The notes beneath the pieces are model-generated. The model was given only the letters and a program-made list of their open reading frames with translations. It was not told the origin of the DNA and did not search any database. This document shows positions 11,206-23,511 of a stretch of 64,000 nucleotides of DNA, piece after piece. Source of the stretch: Mycoplasma leachii PG50. GTDB taxonomy: Bacteria > Bacillota_I > Bacilli_A > Mycoplasmatales > Mycoplasmataceae. Both the position numbers and the translations under genes were made by a program. Each line of letters opens with the position of its first letter. Within the stretch, counting starts at the first letter, position 1. The DNA lies in assembly GCF_000183365.1 (NCBI RefSeq), contig NC_014751.1, forward strand, positions 930,001-994,000, given 5' to 3'.

Positions 11206-11430
11206 ATGGCTGAAAAACAACAAGCAACAGTTTATCATATCACACCATATGATGGTAAATGACAAGTAAAGGGTGTTGGAAACACACGCCCTACTAAATT
11301 ATTTGACACACAAAAAGAAGCCATTGCTTATGCTAATGAACTAACTAAAAAACGTCAGGGATCAGTAATTATTCATAGAACTACTGGTCAAGTTAGAGAC
11401 AGTATTAATAACAAAGTAAAGAAAAAATAA
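11206..11430 (+). CDS. DUF2188 family small protein
   Basis: 74 aa, with AAAGGAGAACT upstream of the ATG. The pattern YHITPYDGKWQVKGVG, then LFDTQKEAIAYANELTKK, then GSVIIHRTTGQVRD is that of DUF2188 proteins, small conserved proteins of unknown role. A TGA encodes the Trp. It is followed by a weak hairpin and then tsaD. No function is known that I can name. Confidence 0.8.
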
Positions 11431-11461
11431 TATAACTTTATAAGACTACTCAACCATTTTT

Positions 11462-11490
11462 AATACTAATATGGGTATTCTTTTTTTTAT
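11462..11490 (+). terminator. Weak terminator after the DUF2188 gene
   Basis: A 5-bp stem AATAC/GTATT followed by a run of eight T. The stem is short, so read-through into tsaD is likely. Confidence 0.5.
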
Positions 11491-11539
11491 TATTTATTCT
11501 TATATATTTTAAGTAGTTTTAATAAACTAAAGGAGAGAA

Positions 11540-12499
11540 ATGAAAATCTTAGCTATTGAATCAAGTTGTGATGAATTTTCTATTTCAATTATTGATAATA
11601 ACAAAATTCTAACTAATATAATTTCTTCACAAATAAAAGATCATCAAATATTTGGTGGAGTTGTTCCTGAATTAGCAGCTAGATTACATGTTCAAAATTT
11701 TAATTGAGTTCTAAAAGCAGCTTTAAGTCAAGCTAATTTAGATATTCAAGAAATTGATTATATAGCTTATACAAAATCCCCAGGATTAATTGGATCTTTG
11801 ATTGTTGGAAAACTTGTAGCTGAAACTATTAGTTTATATATAAACAAACCAATTTTAGCTTTAGATCATATTCAAGGACATATTTTTGGAGCTAGTATTG
11901 AAAATGAATTTATATATCCAGTTTTAGCAATGGTAGTATCTGGTGGTCATACTCAAATTGAAATTATTAATTCTGCAAATGATTTTAAAATTATTGGATC
12001 AACTAGAGATGATGCTATTGGTGAGTGCTATGACAAAGTTGCTAGAGTTTTAGGGCTTTCTTATCCAGGAGGATCTATTTTAGATAAATTAGCTTTAAAA
12101 GGAAATAAAGATTTTTATTCATTACCTGTTTTAAAAGATGATAATAGTTATGATTTTTCTTATTCTGGATTAAAAACTGCTTGTATAAATTTAATTCATA
12201 ATCTAAAACAAAAAAATCAAGAAATTAATTTAGAAGATTTTGCAGCTAGTTTTCAATATACAGCAACAAATATCATTGAAAAAAAACTAGAAAAAGCAAT
12301 AAAAGAATTTTACCCAAAAACTCTAACTGTTGCTGGTGGAGTAAGTGCTAATAGTGAAATTAGAAAAATAGTTTTAAAATTAGGTCAAAAATATAATATT
12401 AAAAATACATTTGTTCCTAAAATGAGTTATTGTACTGATAATGCAGCTATGATTGCTAAATTAGCATATGAAAAAATTCTTTTAAAAAACAAATTATAA
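11540..12499 (+). CDS. tsaD: tRNA N6-adenosine threonylcarbamoyltransferase TsaD
   Basis: 319 aa. It transfers the threonylcarbamoyl group to A37 of ANN-decoding tRNAs. It starts [12 protein letters not shown] with AGGAG upstream. The metal-binding HxxxH is at His110 and His114 (LDHIQGH), with VSGGHTQI of the ASKHA nucleotide fold behind it and [10 protein letters not shown] plus CTDNAAMIA in the C-terminal part. Length is a little under the usual 330-340 aa but all motifs are present. The downstream hydrolase starts 23 bases later, suggesting one transcript through asnS. Confidence 0.95.
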
Positions 12500-12522
12500 T
12501 AACTTTAAAAAGAAAGATTATT

Positions 12523-13653
12523 ATGACACATAAACAAAAAAGAGCTCTTATTAAAAAAACGGGTAATAAAATATTTCGATCGATAAATATTTCATTTCTT
12601 AAATTTCATAAATTATTAGAAACTTCAGTAGATTTTAAAAGATCTCATTCTAAAAAACATATTTATATGAATCCTGAAATTAATAAAAGAAATAAAGTAA
12701 TGAGATTATTTTTTAAACACAAAGAATTAGAGTTTAAAATCAATGATAATCTAATTCCAGTTAAATTTAAAACTAGTGATAATATAACAATTTCAGCACT
12801 TAAATATATTACTGATCATAATTCTAAAAAATGAATTATTGTAAGCCATTGATTTTCTGGTGATAAATATTGAAGTTTATACTGATCAAAAGAATTTATA
12901 GAACTTGGATATAATGTGTTAGTTTATGATTTTAGAAATCATGGTGATTCAGAAGAGACCCAATTTGTAACAATGGGATTATTAGAAAGTAAAGATTTAG
13001 TTGCTGCTATTAATTTTTTAAATAAAACTGAAAATATACAAATTATTGGTTTAGTTGGTTTAAGTATGGGTGCTTTTGTAATTAATTATCTAACTTTAAC
13101 AAAACAAAAATTCTTAGAAGAAAGTAAAGTTAAATTTATTATTAGTGATAGTAGTTATGCAACTATTAGTTCTTTAATAAGTAAATTACAAAAATTAACA
13201 ATTAAAAGATTTTTTTTAAAAAAATATGATATTTACTTAATTAAACGAATTTTAAAAAAACAAAAAGATTTAACTTTATCTGATTGAAATGAAATGAATT
13301 TATTTAATAAATTTGAAAAGCAAAATATTAGTCCAGCTAAAATTCCAATTTTATTTATTCATTCAATTGAAGATAAAATTACTAGTCATAATGATTCAAT
13401 AAGAATGTTTATAAATAGAAAAAAATTTAACTTAAATGATGAAATTTTAATTTATGAAACTTCTAAACATTGCTTAAGTTTAAAAGAGCATTATTATCAA
13501 ACTATTTATAGAATTTTACAATTTGAAAACAAGATTATAAAAGATAATAATAAAACAAATAGAGCTTTAGAAAAAATGGGAATTACTGATAAAATCATTC
13601 TAAATAATTTTAATGAAAAAAAAGAAATTTCAACATTTTTTTATAAATATTAA
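12523..13653 (+). CDS. Alpha/beta hydrolase
   Basis: 376 aa from three ORF pieces in one frame. A basic N-terminal region of about 100 residues precedes the hydrolase fold. The fold has an oxyanion strand (WIIVSHW) and a nucleophile elbow GLSMG with Ser181. Asp284 (SIEDKIT) and His316 (TSKHCLSL) complete a catalytic triad. The region between carries a basic lid. It may be a lipase, esterase or peptidase; the substrate is unknown. It lies between tsaD and the HAD gene, closely spaced, with ribosome site AAGAAAGATT upstream. Confidence 0.8.
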
Positions 13654-13663
13654 GGAGTAGTAA

Positions 13664-14503
13664 ATGTTAAAAAATATTAAGCTGATTGTTACAGATCTAG
13701 ATGGAACTGTTTTACATCATGGAAAATTAGCAAATGATATTGATAAACCAGTATTAGAAAAAGCTATTAAAAACAATATTCATGTAACAATTGCAACAGG
13801 TCAACCTTATAAATCAGCAAAACCTAGAGCAGATTTATTTAATATAGGTCAACATGTTGATTTAGCTGTTTTAGCTAATGGAGCTTTAATTTCAAAAATC
13901 AGTAGTTTTGAACCAGTTTATGTAAATAAAATTGATAATGCTATTGTTAATAAAATGGTTAAAAAATTAACTGAATTAAATATTTGTACAGTTATATTTA
14001 CAGCAACAGCTAGTGATGTTTATTGAAACAACATTCCTTTTGAAGTTGAAAGTATGAATAAAAGAAATTGATTTGATAGATTTAATAAAACAATATGTTC
14101 TACTGATGGTAATTTTGATTTTATTGATCCAGTTCAGATTATGATTTTTGTTCCACTAGAAAAAAACAAAATTCTAGAAGATTGATTTAAAGCTGAAAAA
14201 TTAGATGATCATTTAACAAGTATGAGAAATCATATTGAAACTATTCCGATTTATGAATTTACAAATATTACAGCAACTAAAGGAAAAGCTATTAAAAAAA
14301 TGGCTGAAATCTTAAATATTGATATTAATGATGTTGTAGTATTTGGTGATAATATGAATGATATGACAATGTTTGAAGAAATCCCAAATTGTGTAGCTGT
14401 AGAAAATGCAGTTGATCAAATTAAACAAAAAGCAAAATATATCACTGATACAAATATAAATGGTGGTGTAGGTAAATTTATAGAAAAATATATTTTAAAT
14501 TAG
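13664..14503 (+). CDS. Cof-type HAD phosphatase
   Basis: 279 aa. HAD motif I DLDGT carries the nucleophile Asp11 and acid Asp13; motif II is around TIATGQP, the Lys of motif III lies in ATKGKAI, and motif IV is VVFGDNMNDMTMF. The middle of the protein is a C2-type cap. Such enzymes dephosphorylate sugar phosphates or FMN/PLP-like compounds; the substrate cannot be inferred. The start has AAGGAG upstream, 10 bases after the hydrolase stop, and asnS starts 8 bases past its end, so the three are probably co-transcribed. Confidence 0.87.
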
Positions 14504-14511
14504 GAGATATT

Positions 14512-15876
14512 ATGGAAATCAGACAAATATTTGAACAACACTCTGAATTACTTGATAAAGAAGTTGAAATAATTGGTAGGGTTAGATCTAATAGACAAGG
14601 TAAATTTGTTTCATTTATGATTTTAAATGACGGAACAACTTTTACTGATTTACAAGTAGTTTATAAAACTAAAACTAAAGGATATGAACAAGCACTTCAA
14701 GCAAGAGTTAGTTCAATTGTTAAAGTTGTTGGAAGAGTTGTTTTAACCCCAGAAAAACAACAAAAATTCGAACTACAAGCTGATGTTATCGAACTTATTG
14801 ATCAAGCAATTGAAGATTATCCACTACAAAAAAAAGAACACACAACTGAATATTTAAGAGAAATAGCTCACTTAAGAGCAAAAACAAAAACTTTTAATGC
14901 TATTTTTAAAATAAGATCTGCTGCTGCTTATGCTATTCATAAGTTTTTTAATAACAAAGGTTTTGTTTACATACATTCTCCAATTATTACTTCAAATGAT
15001 GCTGAAGGAGCTGGGGAAGCTTTTTTAGTAACAACTAGAGAAGATGCAGATTATGAAAAAGACTTTTTTGCTAAAAAAGCAAGTTTAACAGTTTCAGGCC
15101 AATTACATGCAGAAGCGTTTGCTCAAGCTTTTAAAAAAGTTTATACATTTGGTCCTACTTTTAGAGCTGAAAACTCAAATACTGTAAAACATGCTGCTGA
15201 ATTTTGAATGATTGAACCAGAAGTTGCTTTTGCTGATTTAAAAGATAATATTCAACTAATTCAAGATATGGTTAAATATATCATTAATTACATTTTTAAA
15301 CACAATAGAAGAGAATTAGAATTTTGTAATGAACACTTAGAAAATGGGTTAATTGACAAATTAAATAGTGTTAGAAATTCAGAATTTAAAGTTACAACTT
15401 ATACTGAAGCAATTGAAATTTTAAAACAAGCAGTTGCTAATGGTCACAAATTCGAAGTTTCAGATATTGAATTTGGATTAGATTTAGGAACTGAGCATGA
15501 AAGATATATTTGTGAACAAGTAAATAAAGCTCCAACTTTTGTAACTAATTATCCAAAAGAAATTAAAGCGTTTTACATGAAACAAAATGATGATAATAAA
15601 ACTGTTGCCGCTGTTGATTTGTTAGTTCCTGGAATTGGTGAATTAGTTGGTGGAAGTCAACGTGAAGATAATTATGAAAAACTAATCAAAAGATGTAAAG
15701 AAGTAAATATTGATATTGACCAATTAGAATGATATAACAATTTAAGATTATATGGATATTATAAATCAGCTGGATTTGGTTTAGGATTTGAAAGATTAGT
15801 TATGTATATTACTGGAGCATCAAACATTAGAGATGTTATTCCATTCCCAAGAACTCCAAAAAACTTATTATTCTAA
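14512..15876 (+). CDS. asnS: Asparaginyl-tRNA synthetase
   Basis: 454 aa, class IIb synthetase that charges tRNA-Asn. An OB-fold anticodon-binding domain (residues about 1-105, with [17 protein letters not shown]) precedes the catalytic core. Motif 1 is around [16 protein letters not shown], the motif 2 strand [13 protein letters not shown], and motif 3 near the C-terminus ([13 protein letters not shown]). It ends at TAA 15874-15876, with a terminator right after. Length is as expected for bacterial AsnRS. Confidence 0.95.
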
Positions 15877-15882
15877 TTAAAA

Positions 15883-15917
15883 AAACAAATGCAATTTTAT
15901 AATTGCGTTTGTTTTTA
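15883..15917 (+). terminator. Terminator of the tsaD-asnS transcript
   Basis: Stem ACAAATGCAATT/AATTGCGTTTGT with a TTAT loop and a T-rich tail, 8 bases after the asnS stop. Confidence 0.85.
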
Positions 15918-16154
15918 TTCTCAAAAGTTTAAGCACAAAATATGAAAAAATAGTGCTTTTTTACTTATTTACTTATGAAATAGTTTTTAAATTGTGAAAT
16001 ATTTTTTATATTTTTAATAGGTTTTATAAAAGGTTTTTATTAACTATATTGCTTATTTGATTTCTTATATAATTAAGTTATATAATAAATATCTAACTTT
16101 CTAAATATTTATATTTAGTTTGTAAAAATAAAAATGGAAAGAGAATAATAAATT

Positions 16155-17552
16155 ATGAAAAAATTACTATCATTAATGGGAGTTAGCTTAATAGCTTCTA
16201 GTGCTACTGTAGTTACGGTTGCTTGTGGTAAAAGAGAAAATGAATTAAGAGTTGTATTTATTCCTTCGCAAAACCAAACTGAAGTTGAAGCAACAATAGC
16301 ACCACTAGGAAAATTATTAGCTGAAGAGTTAAAGAAAAAAGCTGAAAAAAGAGGAACTAAATTTGATAAAAGAGTTAAAATAACAACTAGTCAAAATTAT
16401 GAAATCGCTGGTCAATCTTTAGCTAATGGAAATGAAGATATTGCGTTTCTGCCTGTAAATACTTATTCAGCTTATAGAGGTGACAAACAATCTGATGAAA
16501 CATATGATAAGCTAGGAGTTTTACTAACCGCTGGAAGATTAGGAGTAACTCCAGAAACTACACTTTATGATTTCAAGGGCAATAACAAATTTGATAATAA
16601 TAAAGCTACAGCACATATAAATGATGAGGTATCTTTTAAGCTAATTAAAAATTATAAAGAGGAAGTTTCAAAAGCCAAACCTAGTGATGAAAAGGATGGA
16701 TATTCAAAAAAAATGTATGACTCTCAAAATCCAACAATTTATTATAGATCATATGTTTTTGCAAATATTCCAATTTTAAAAAATCTAAAATTGAATGAAA
16801 CCGATTCAAATAGTCAATGAAAAGGAAAATCATACCACGATGTTATTGACGAACTTTTAAAAAATAATAACCAAGCCAATAACCAAGCCAATAACCAAGC
16901 TGATAATGTTAAAAAATATAAAAAAGTTCTTAAAATGCTTATACTTGATCCTAAAGTTAAAATTGGTATTGGAAAATCTAAGACTTCAAGTTCTGGATTT
17001 TTATACCCAATTTTATGACTTAAAGAATTTGTTGACCTAACTGAATCTGAAATACTTCAAATGTTGACTAAAAAAGATACTGAAAGAAGAATTGTAAAAG
17101 CTTTATCATATACTGAATCTGCTACAACTATTGGAAATAAAGAAGCAAAACCAGAAAATAGTCCATATGCAATTACTTTTGGTTTTTCTGATATTCGTTT
17201 TAGAGATCGCCAAACAGATGGTAAAACCGAAAATGAAGTAAAAGAAGAACGTAAAAATGAAATGAGTTTATTTAAAAACTCAATGGTTATAGGTGCTTCT
17301 CAGTCAATTTATAATGATGGTATTTCTTATTCTAAATCAAAAAAATCTGTTCTTAGAGATGAAAAACTTTTAGAAGATGTAAGAGAATCATTCGTTGATC
17401 TAATTAACAAAAATGAAGAAGCTAAAAAAATATTTAAAATTTACAATCATGTAACATACGTTCGTCCTGAAAAAACAATAGATAAAGAAATTTCAAAATT
17501 TAATGAAAAAATTGATTCTATAAAGAAAATGGTAAAAAATATTAGTTGATAG
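16155..17552 (+). CDS. Substrate-binding lipoprotein of a p37-type (PhnD-like) ABC importer
   Basis: 465 aa. A lipoprotein signal peptide ends in TVAC with Cys24 as the lipidated residue. The mature part resembles PhnD/p37 periplasmic-binding folds (LRVVFIPSQNQTE, then SLANGNEDIAFLPVNTY). Known p37 of M. hyorhinis (Cypl) binds thiamine pyrophosphate; whether this one does is inference from family and operon order. A Gln-Ala-Asn triplicate repeat (NNQANNQANNQA, near 16864-16905) forms a flexible insert. The last codons are TGA-Trp then TAG. The ATPase gene follows after 13 bases. Confidence 0.82.
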
Positions 17553-17565
17553 AAATTGGTAAATA

Positions 17566-18318
17566 ATGATACTATTTAATAATGTAAATAAAGTTTGACC
17601 TAATGGAAAACAAGTTTTAAAAAATATAAATTTAGAAATTAATAAAGGTGAATTAGTTGCAGTTATTGGATTATCTGGAGCTGGAAAGACAACACTTTTA
17701 AAAACTATTAATAAAATAAACGATATTTCTTCAGGTGAAATTATCATTGATTTTGATAAGACAAAAGATCATTATGAAATAACTAAAACTAGAGGAAAAA
17801 AACTCCAAAAGCTTAGACAAAAAATTGGTTTAATGTCTCAAGAATATAACAATATTGCAAATAAAACGGTTTTACAAAATGTCTTAAATGCTAGAGTAAG
17901 TAGTCAAAAGGGAATTAACAAGATTATTGGTTTTTTTAAAAGAGAAGATAAACTAATTGCTTTAAATTCTTTAAATAAGTTAAATCTATTAGATTATGCA
18001 TACATAAGAGCTGATAATTTAAGTGGTGGCCAACAACAACGTGTGGCATTAGCTAGAACTTTAGCTCAACAACCTTTTTTAATAATTGCAGATGAGCCAG
18101 TTTCTGCTTTAGATCCAATTCTTGCAAATCAAGTAATGAAAGATTTTAAAAACATTAATAAAAAAGATGGAATTACTGTAATAATCAATATTCATCATGT
18201 TGATCTTGCTAAAAAATATGCAACAAGAGTTATTGGATTAAATAATGGAGAAATTGTTTTTGATGATGTTCCAAGTAAATTGAATGCTCAGGCAATGAAA
18301 AAAATCTATGGAGAATAG
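17566..18318 (+). CDS. ABC transporter ATPase (PhnC/p29 type)
   Basis: 250 aa. Walker A GLSGAGKTTL, Q-loop LMSQEYNN, signature LSGGQQQR, Walker B FLIIADEPVSALD and an H-loop His (INIHHVD) are all present, so it is catalytically complete. It energises the importer with the lipoprotein before it and the permease after it. The order lipoprotein-ATPase-permease equals the p37-p29-p69 operon of M. hyorhinis. The ATG at 17566 has only a weak ribosome site, so coupling to the upstream stop is plausible. Confidence 0.9.
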
Positions 18319-18321
18319 ATA

Positions 18322-21057
18322 ATGTTTAATAAAAAGATAATTAAGGATAGAAATTTATTTAAAATAGAAAACCAATATACAAAACCACCAAAACGAATTT
18401 TTACAACTTGTTTTACTATTGGAGTAATAATATTTGTAGTTTTAGGGTTTGTTTTAGCTGATGAAAGATGAAGTGAGTTTTTTGATAATTTTGATAAGTT
18501 AATTAATCTTTTTAAAGATTTTTTTAAATGAGATCTTAATAATTGAAATCAAAAACATGGATTACCAAACACCTTTTTAGAAACTAGTTTTTATAATTTA
18601 TGACAAACTATTAAACTGTCATTTATTGGTACTTTTTTAGGAATAATTTTATGCTTGCCTTTTTCAGTATTAGCTTCAAGAAGTATTATTTCAAATAGAT
18701 ATGTTAATAACATTTCTAGAGGGTTTTTAGCAATATTTAGAACTATACCAAGTTTTGCGATGGCTATGATTATAACTGGTTATTTTTTAACTGGTTATGG
18801 ATCATCTGTAATTGGTATTATATTCTTTTCGTTTTCAGTAGCTGGTAAATTATTTTATGAAAAAATAGAACAAATTGATACAAAAGTATTCACTACAATG
18901 CAAGCTACTGGAGCAAATAAATTTCAATCATTTAAAAAAGCTGTAATTCCACAAATTTCAACTAATTTATTATCAATTTCTCTATATACTTTAGAAACTA
19001 ATATTCGTTATTTTTCAGTTATTGCAATTGTAACAGGGTTAGATAGTTATGGAGATTTAATTAGAGCAACACTTGATTCTTCAGAATATAATAAGGCTGG
19101 TTTCTTATTAACAATATTTGCAATAACTATTTTACTAATTGAATTATTCATATTTTTAATTAGAAACTACATAATTGAAGAAAAAGACTTTTTATTAGAA
19201 AGAAAACTAATAAATAAAATTAAAAAACCATATAAAAACATTGATAAGTTAAGTGATATTCAATTTTATATTGCTTACATTCTTACAAAGCAAATCAATG
19301 AAAAAATAGCTAAAACCTCTGATGAAAAAGAAATTCAAGATTTAAAACAACAAAAAAAAGAACTAATTTCTGAGTTTAAAAAACAATATAGACTTAGTGT
19401 AACAAACGATAAAGAAAAATATAAAAAATTATTTAAAGAAAATAAAAAGAACTTATTTGTAAAAGTTGATTTTGTAGATCATTTAGTTAGAATTGATAAA
19501 ATTAGTCAAACTAAACTTGCAAATGAATGTTTAATTCATAAAGAGCAAATAAAAAAACAAGTTGAAAATACAATAAAAACAGAGACTGAAAAATTTAAAG
19601 AAACTTTAACACCTGAATTAGTGTTAAAAAAAATGCCAAAAACATATATTAAAAGAACTATGTTTTTTACAATTATTTTATTCTTATTTATTTTTTTAAT
19701 TAAAGATATTAATTTTTCACTATCAAGTAGTTCATCAATAAAAAATACAAATCAAAGAATTTTAGATATTTTAAATATTAATTGAGAATCATTATACTAT
19801 GCTAACCCTCTTAGTGTAACAAACAAAACTGCACAATCATATTCAGTTATACATATTCTTTGAGAAACATTAACAATTGCCATTTTAGGTACTGTAATTG
19901 GGGCTGTTTTTGCTTACATATTAGGATTGTTAAGTTCATCAAAAATAGTTCATCCAGTTATTGCAAAACCAATTTTATGTTTAACTACTTTAATTAGAGC
20001 AATTCCAACTTATATGTATGCATATATTTTTGTTTTTGCAGTAGGTATAGGTTCTTTTGCTGGATCACTAGCTTTATCTATTGGAACAATTGGAATGCTA
20101 ACAAAATATAATAGAGAAATTTATGAAACAATAAATTTTAAAATCGTTAACCAATTAAAAGCTTTAGGATTAAACAAATTTCAAGTGTTTAGATATGGTG
20201 TATTTGCTCAAACTCAAAATGAAATAATTTCATATATCATTTATCGTTTTGAAATTAACTTTAAAGAAGTAGCTACTTTAGGAATTGTTGGAGCTGGAAG
20301 TTTAGGTAAATTATTAAAAGGATATTTTGAAGAAGCATTATATTCAGAATTTGGTGCTTTAGTGTTTGGTTTAATTATTTTTACTTTAATTGTTGAAAGT
20401 ATTTCAAATACATTAAGAGTAAAATTTTTAGAAAATAAAAATCCTAAATGAATTGATTTATTGATTAATAAGTGCCAACATTGTTGTTTTGCAACTTACA
20501 AAGCTACTTTAAAACTTTTTAAAAAAGATTTAAATATGAATTATTGACAAGCTAATGCTTTTAATAGTTATGTTAAAAGTAAAATAAGTTTAGATAAAAT
20601 ACCTGATAAATATATTTCTAAAAAAGTTATCTTTTTAAAAAATTTAAAAATTAATATTGATTATAATAATAAAATTTTAGTTAATCAAAAATATAAAGAA
20701 GTAATTAGTTTGCATAAAAAATACATAAAAGAATTTAAAGATAATAGAAAAATATTAGTTAATCAAATTAATAGTCGAGCTCAAAACTATTTAAAAATAG
20801 CTAAAACTAATTATTTAAACTCAAAACTAGAATTAGAAAAAAAACTACAAGACCAAAGACAAATTATAAGTAATTTAAAACAAAAAACTAAAGATAGTAA
20901 TCAAAAATCTAAAACACTAAATCAAAAATTACAAGATCAAAAAACTAAATTAACAAGCATTAAAGACTTAAAAAAATCACTAAAAAGAGAGTATAAAAAA
21001 ACTGTTTTATTTACTAAACAAACTAAAACTATCAAACTTTGAAATTTAGATTATTAA
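18322..21057 (+). CDS. Fused double permease of the p37-type ABC importer (p69-like)
   Basis: 911 aa. Two PhnE-like permease domains are joined in one chain. The first (about residues 95-270) contains ARSIISNRYVNNISRG and the loop TGANKFQSFKKAVIPQ; the second (about 510-710) contains the equivalent LGLNKFQVFRYGVFAQ. These EAA-type loops contact the ATPase. Between the domains lies a hydrophilic linker of about 150 residues, and the last 170 residues are a Lys/Gln-rich coiled coil. One gene therefore supplies the whole membrane pore. It starts 3 bases after the ATPase stop and ends in TAA before a terminator. Confidence 0.85.
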
Positions 21058-21060
21058 TAA

Positions 21061-21090
21061 AAACCTGATTATTCAGGTTTTTTATTTTTT
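21061..21090. terminator. Bidirectional terminator between the importer operon and comEC
   Basis: Perfect 8-bp stem AAACCTGA/TCAGGTTT with a 4-base loop and a T run. It overlaps the comEC stop codon and serves both convergent genes. Confidence 0.88.
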
Positions 21091-22962
21091 AAACCAAAAA
21101 CTATTAGTTAAAAAATTATAAAAAGCATTATTATTAATTTGACTTATAAAATATTTAACATTGTGTTTATATAAAGTTTCTAGTGTTTGAATTCTTGGAA
21201 AATTATAAGTTCTTTTATTACCTGATATTAATCCATATTTTGGTTTTATTAAACTGATAAATTGATCAGTTGAGCTAGTGTTAGAACCATGGTGTGGTAC
21301 TTGTAAAATATCTATTGGTTTTAAATTAATTACGTATTTAAAATAATCATTATCAACTAACAGTTTTTCAGCTTCTTTTTCAACATCTCCTGTAAATAAA
21401 ATTCTAATATTTCTATATTCAAACAAATAAACTAAAGATTTATCGTTTTCATTTTTTAAGTTATTTCAAAAAAAGTACATATTTACATTTTTAATACTTT
21501 TAAAAGGTAAAAAGTTATTATAAGTAATTGTTTCATAAACTTTAATATTTTTTCTAATAGCTTCAATTGCATTATAATGATCAGCATGATTGTGTGAAAT
21601 TATAATTAAATCAACATGATTAATACCAAAATATTTTAAAAACTCATAACCAATATTTTTAGAAAAACCTTTTCCAACTCCACAATCATTTATAATAGTT
21701 GTATTTTTAAATTTATCATGAAAAACAAAACAATTACCATTACCAACATTTAACATTACTAAAAACACACTTGGTTTAATTAACCAACTAATTAAATAAC
21801 TTAATAACAAAATAAAAATTAAACTTATTCAACTTCATATTGATTTAAAGTTATATTTAATTATTATTAAAATACTTAAATAAGCTAAAATCAAAAAAAT
21901 AACATTAACATACCCTATATTAAAATTAATATTAATCTTTTTAATAAACTCAAAAATCTTAATTAATATATTAGTTAAAAAATTATGATCAAACCAAATT
22001 CAAATAAAAATACTAAAATATAAAAAACTAAACAACGGTCTTAAAATGATTAATAAACTTTGAATAACGACACTAAAACTATAAAAATAAAAGATTTGTA
22101 AAGGTATGAAATAAAAAGTAAAAAGTAAAGATCTTAACAATAAATCTAAAAAATTATTTCTAAAAATTTTTTCATAATAAAACATGAAACTAATAATTAC
22201 AAAAATAACACTATTTGAAGTTAAAAAACTAGGAGTTAAAACAAAACAAATTAAAAGAGTTAAAAATCTTTTAAAAATTAATGAAGTAGGTTTTCTAGTT
22301 ATTTTAAAATACAAACTAATAATAAAAAAAATAACTATTCTTAAACTAGCATAAGAAAAATTTGCTAAATAAGATAACAAAAAAACTATTAAATAAAATA
22401 AGTAAGTAATTATTGCTGTTCATTTAAATTTAGTGTTTAGTTTATAAAAAAACTTAGTAAAAAAATGAATGTTATAACTACTAATAACTATTAAAAAACC
22501 TAAGTTTAAATCTTTTATTAACTCACCAAACTTAGTGGATTTATCTATTGATTCAAATAAAAACATACTAGCTAGTTTATTTGTGTAAAAATAATTAGTT
22601 AAAAAGAAATTACTTCTAATTCCATTACTAATTTTTTCTACTTTATAATTAATCATTTCAAAATTGATAAACTGTTTATTTAAATAATTAAAAAAGTCAA
22701 ATTGATAAAAACTAGTGTTACTTTCTAATTTGTTAAACACACCAGATATTTCTATTATTTGATCTAATAAAAACTTATTGTTATAGTCATTAATATAAAA
22801 CTTAATATTTTTATATATTAAAATAGCATAATTGGTTTTTTTATCAATAACACCACTTGTAATAGTTTTGTTATTTAAATAGGTTAAATCAGTTTGTTTA
22901 AACCAAAACATATATACTAAAAACACTAAATTAATAGAAATAAAAATTAAAAGTATTTTCAA
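21082..22962 (-). CDS. comEC: ComEC/Rec2-type DNA uptake protein, main open frame
   Basis: About 626 aa if started at TTG 22962; the frame is open up to 23022 but has no ATG there. The N-terminal OB-like part (KTITSGVIDKKTNYAILIY, then ISGVFNKLES) is followed by the competence membrane domain (many helices, 22500-21800) and a metallo-beta-lactamase-like domain (VGNGNCFVFHDK, ISHNHADHYNAI, LQVPHHGSNTSS). This is the usual ComEC order. The first membrane segment appears to be in a different frame just upstream (see the 56-aa ORF), so translation of a complete protein is doubtful. Confidence 0.75.
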
Positions 22963-22976
22963 AATATTTTTATAAT

Positions 22977-23147
22977 TTAAATAATAGTTAAACTTAAAAA
23001 GAAAATTGCTAGAATTAAATAATTAGGGCTTAAAGTTAAAATAAAATTAACACTCATACAAATACTTAACAATAAAAATAACAAAAAATAGTGCTTTAAT
23101 ATTAAAAAGTTATAAAAATCAATCATAAATATCTTAATATTTTTCAT
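22977..23147 (-). CDS. 56-aa ORF, probable detached N-terminus of ComEC
   Basis: ATG 23147 has a good ribosome site (GAGGAAAAG). The product is almost all hydrophobic (FLLFLLLSICMSVNF, then LILAIFFLSLTII) and stops at TAA 22977. The following frame continues as a membrane protein (YYLNYKNILKILLIF), which reads as a natural continuation of ComEC's first helices. A one-base frameshift near 22977-22990 would explain this. It could also be a small independent membrane peptide. Confidence 0.55.
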   Translation of the reverse strand: MKNIKIFMIDFYNFLILKHYFLLFLLLSICMSVNFILTLSPNYLILAIFFLSLTII

Positions 23148-23295
23148 TTTCTTTTCCTCATTAGTGTTTTAGAAAAATACAAAATAAAAAAGTTAGATTT
23201 TTTAAAAATTTCTTATTATTATTAAAATTAAAATATTTATATATTTAAAAGACGTTTTTTAAAAATATAAATAAAAAAATTATTAATTAGTTTAA

Positions 23296-23324
23296 TTGAA
23301 ATTAAAAATTAAGAATGCTATTAT
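23296..23324 (+). promoter_or_regulatory. Promoter of the tRNA-Lys/tRNA-Leu unit
   Basis: TTGAAA (23296-23301) and TATTAT (23319-23324) are spaced by 17 bases. The tRNA-Lys 5' end is 16 bases downstream. Confidence 0.75.
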
Positions 23325-23339
23325 TATATAGGCAATTGT

Positions 23340-23415
<76 letters not shown>

Positions 23416-23416
23416 T

Positions 23417-23500
23417 GGGGGATTGGCGGAATTGGCAGACGCACTAGACTTAGGATCTAGCGTCTTTGACGTAAGGGTTCAAGTCCCTTATCCCCCACCA
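23417..23500 (+). tRNA. trnL: tRNA-Leu (TAG)
   Basis: 84 nt class II tRNA with encoded CCA. The acceptor GGGGGAT pairs with ATCCCCC, the anticodon loop CTTAGGA carries TAG, and there is a short variable arm. It follows tRNA-Lys by one base. Confidence 0.96.
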
Positions 23501-23511
23501 ATTTTGAATTT

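Noticed and set aside
17493..17747. Minus ORF of 84 codons
   Set aside because: Antisense to the ABC ATPase start; no support.
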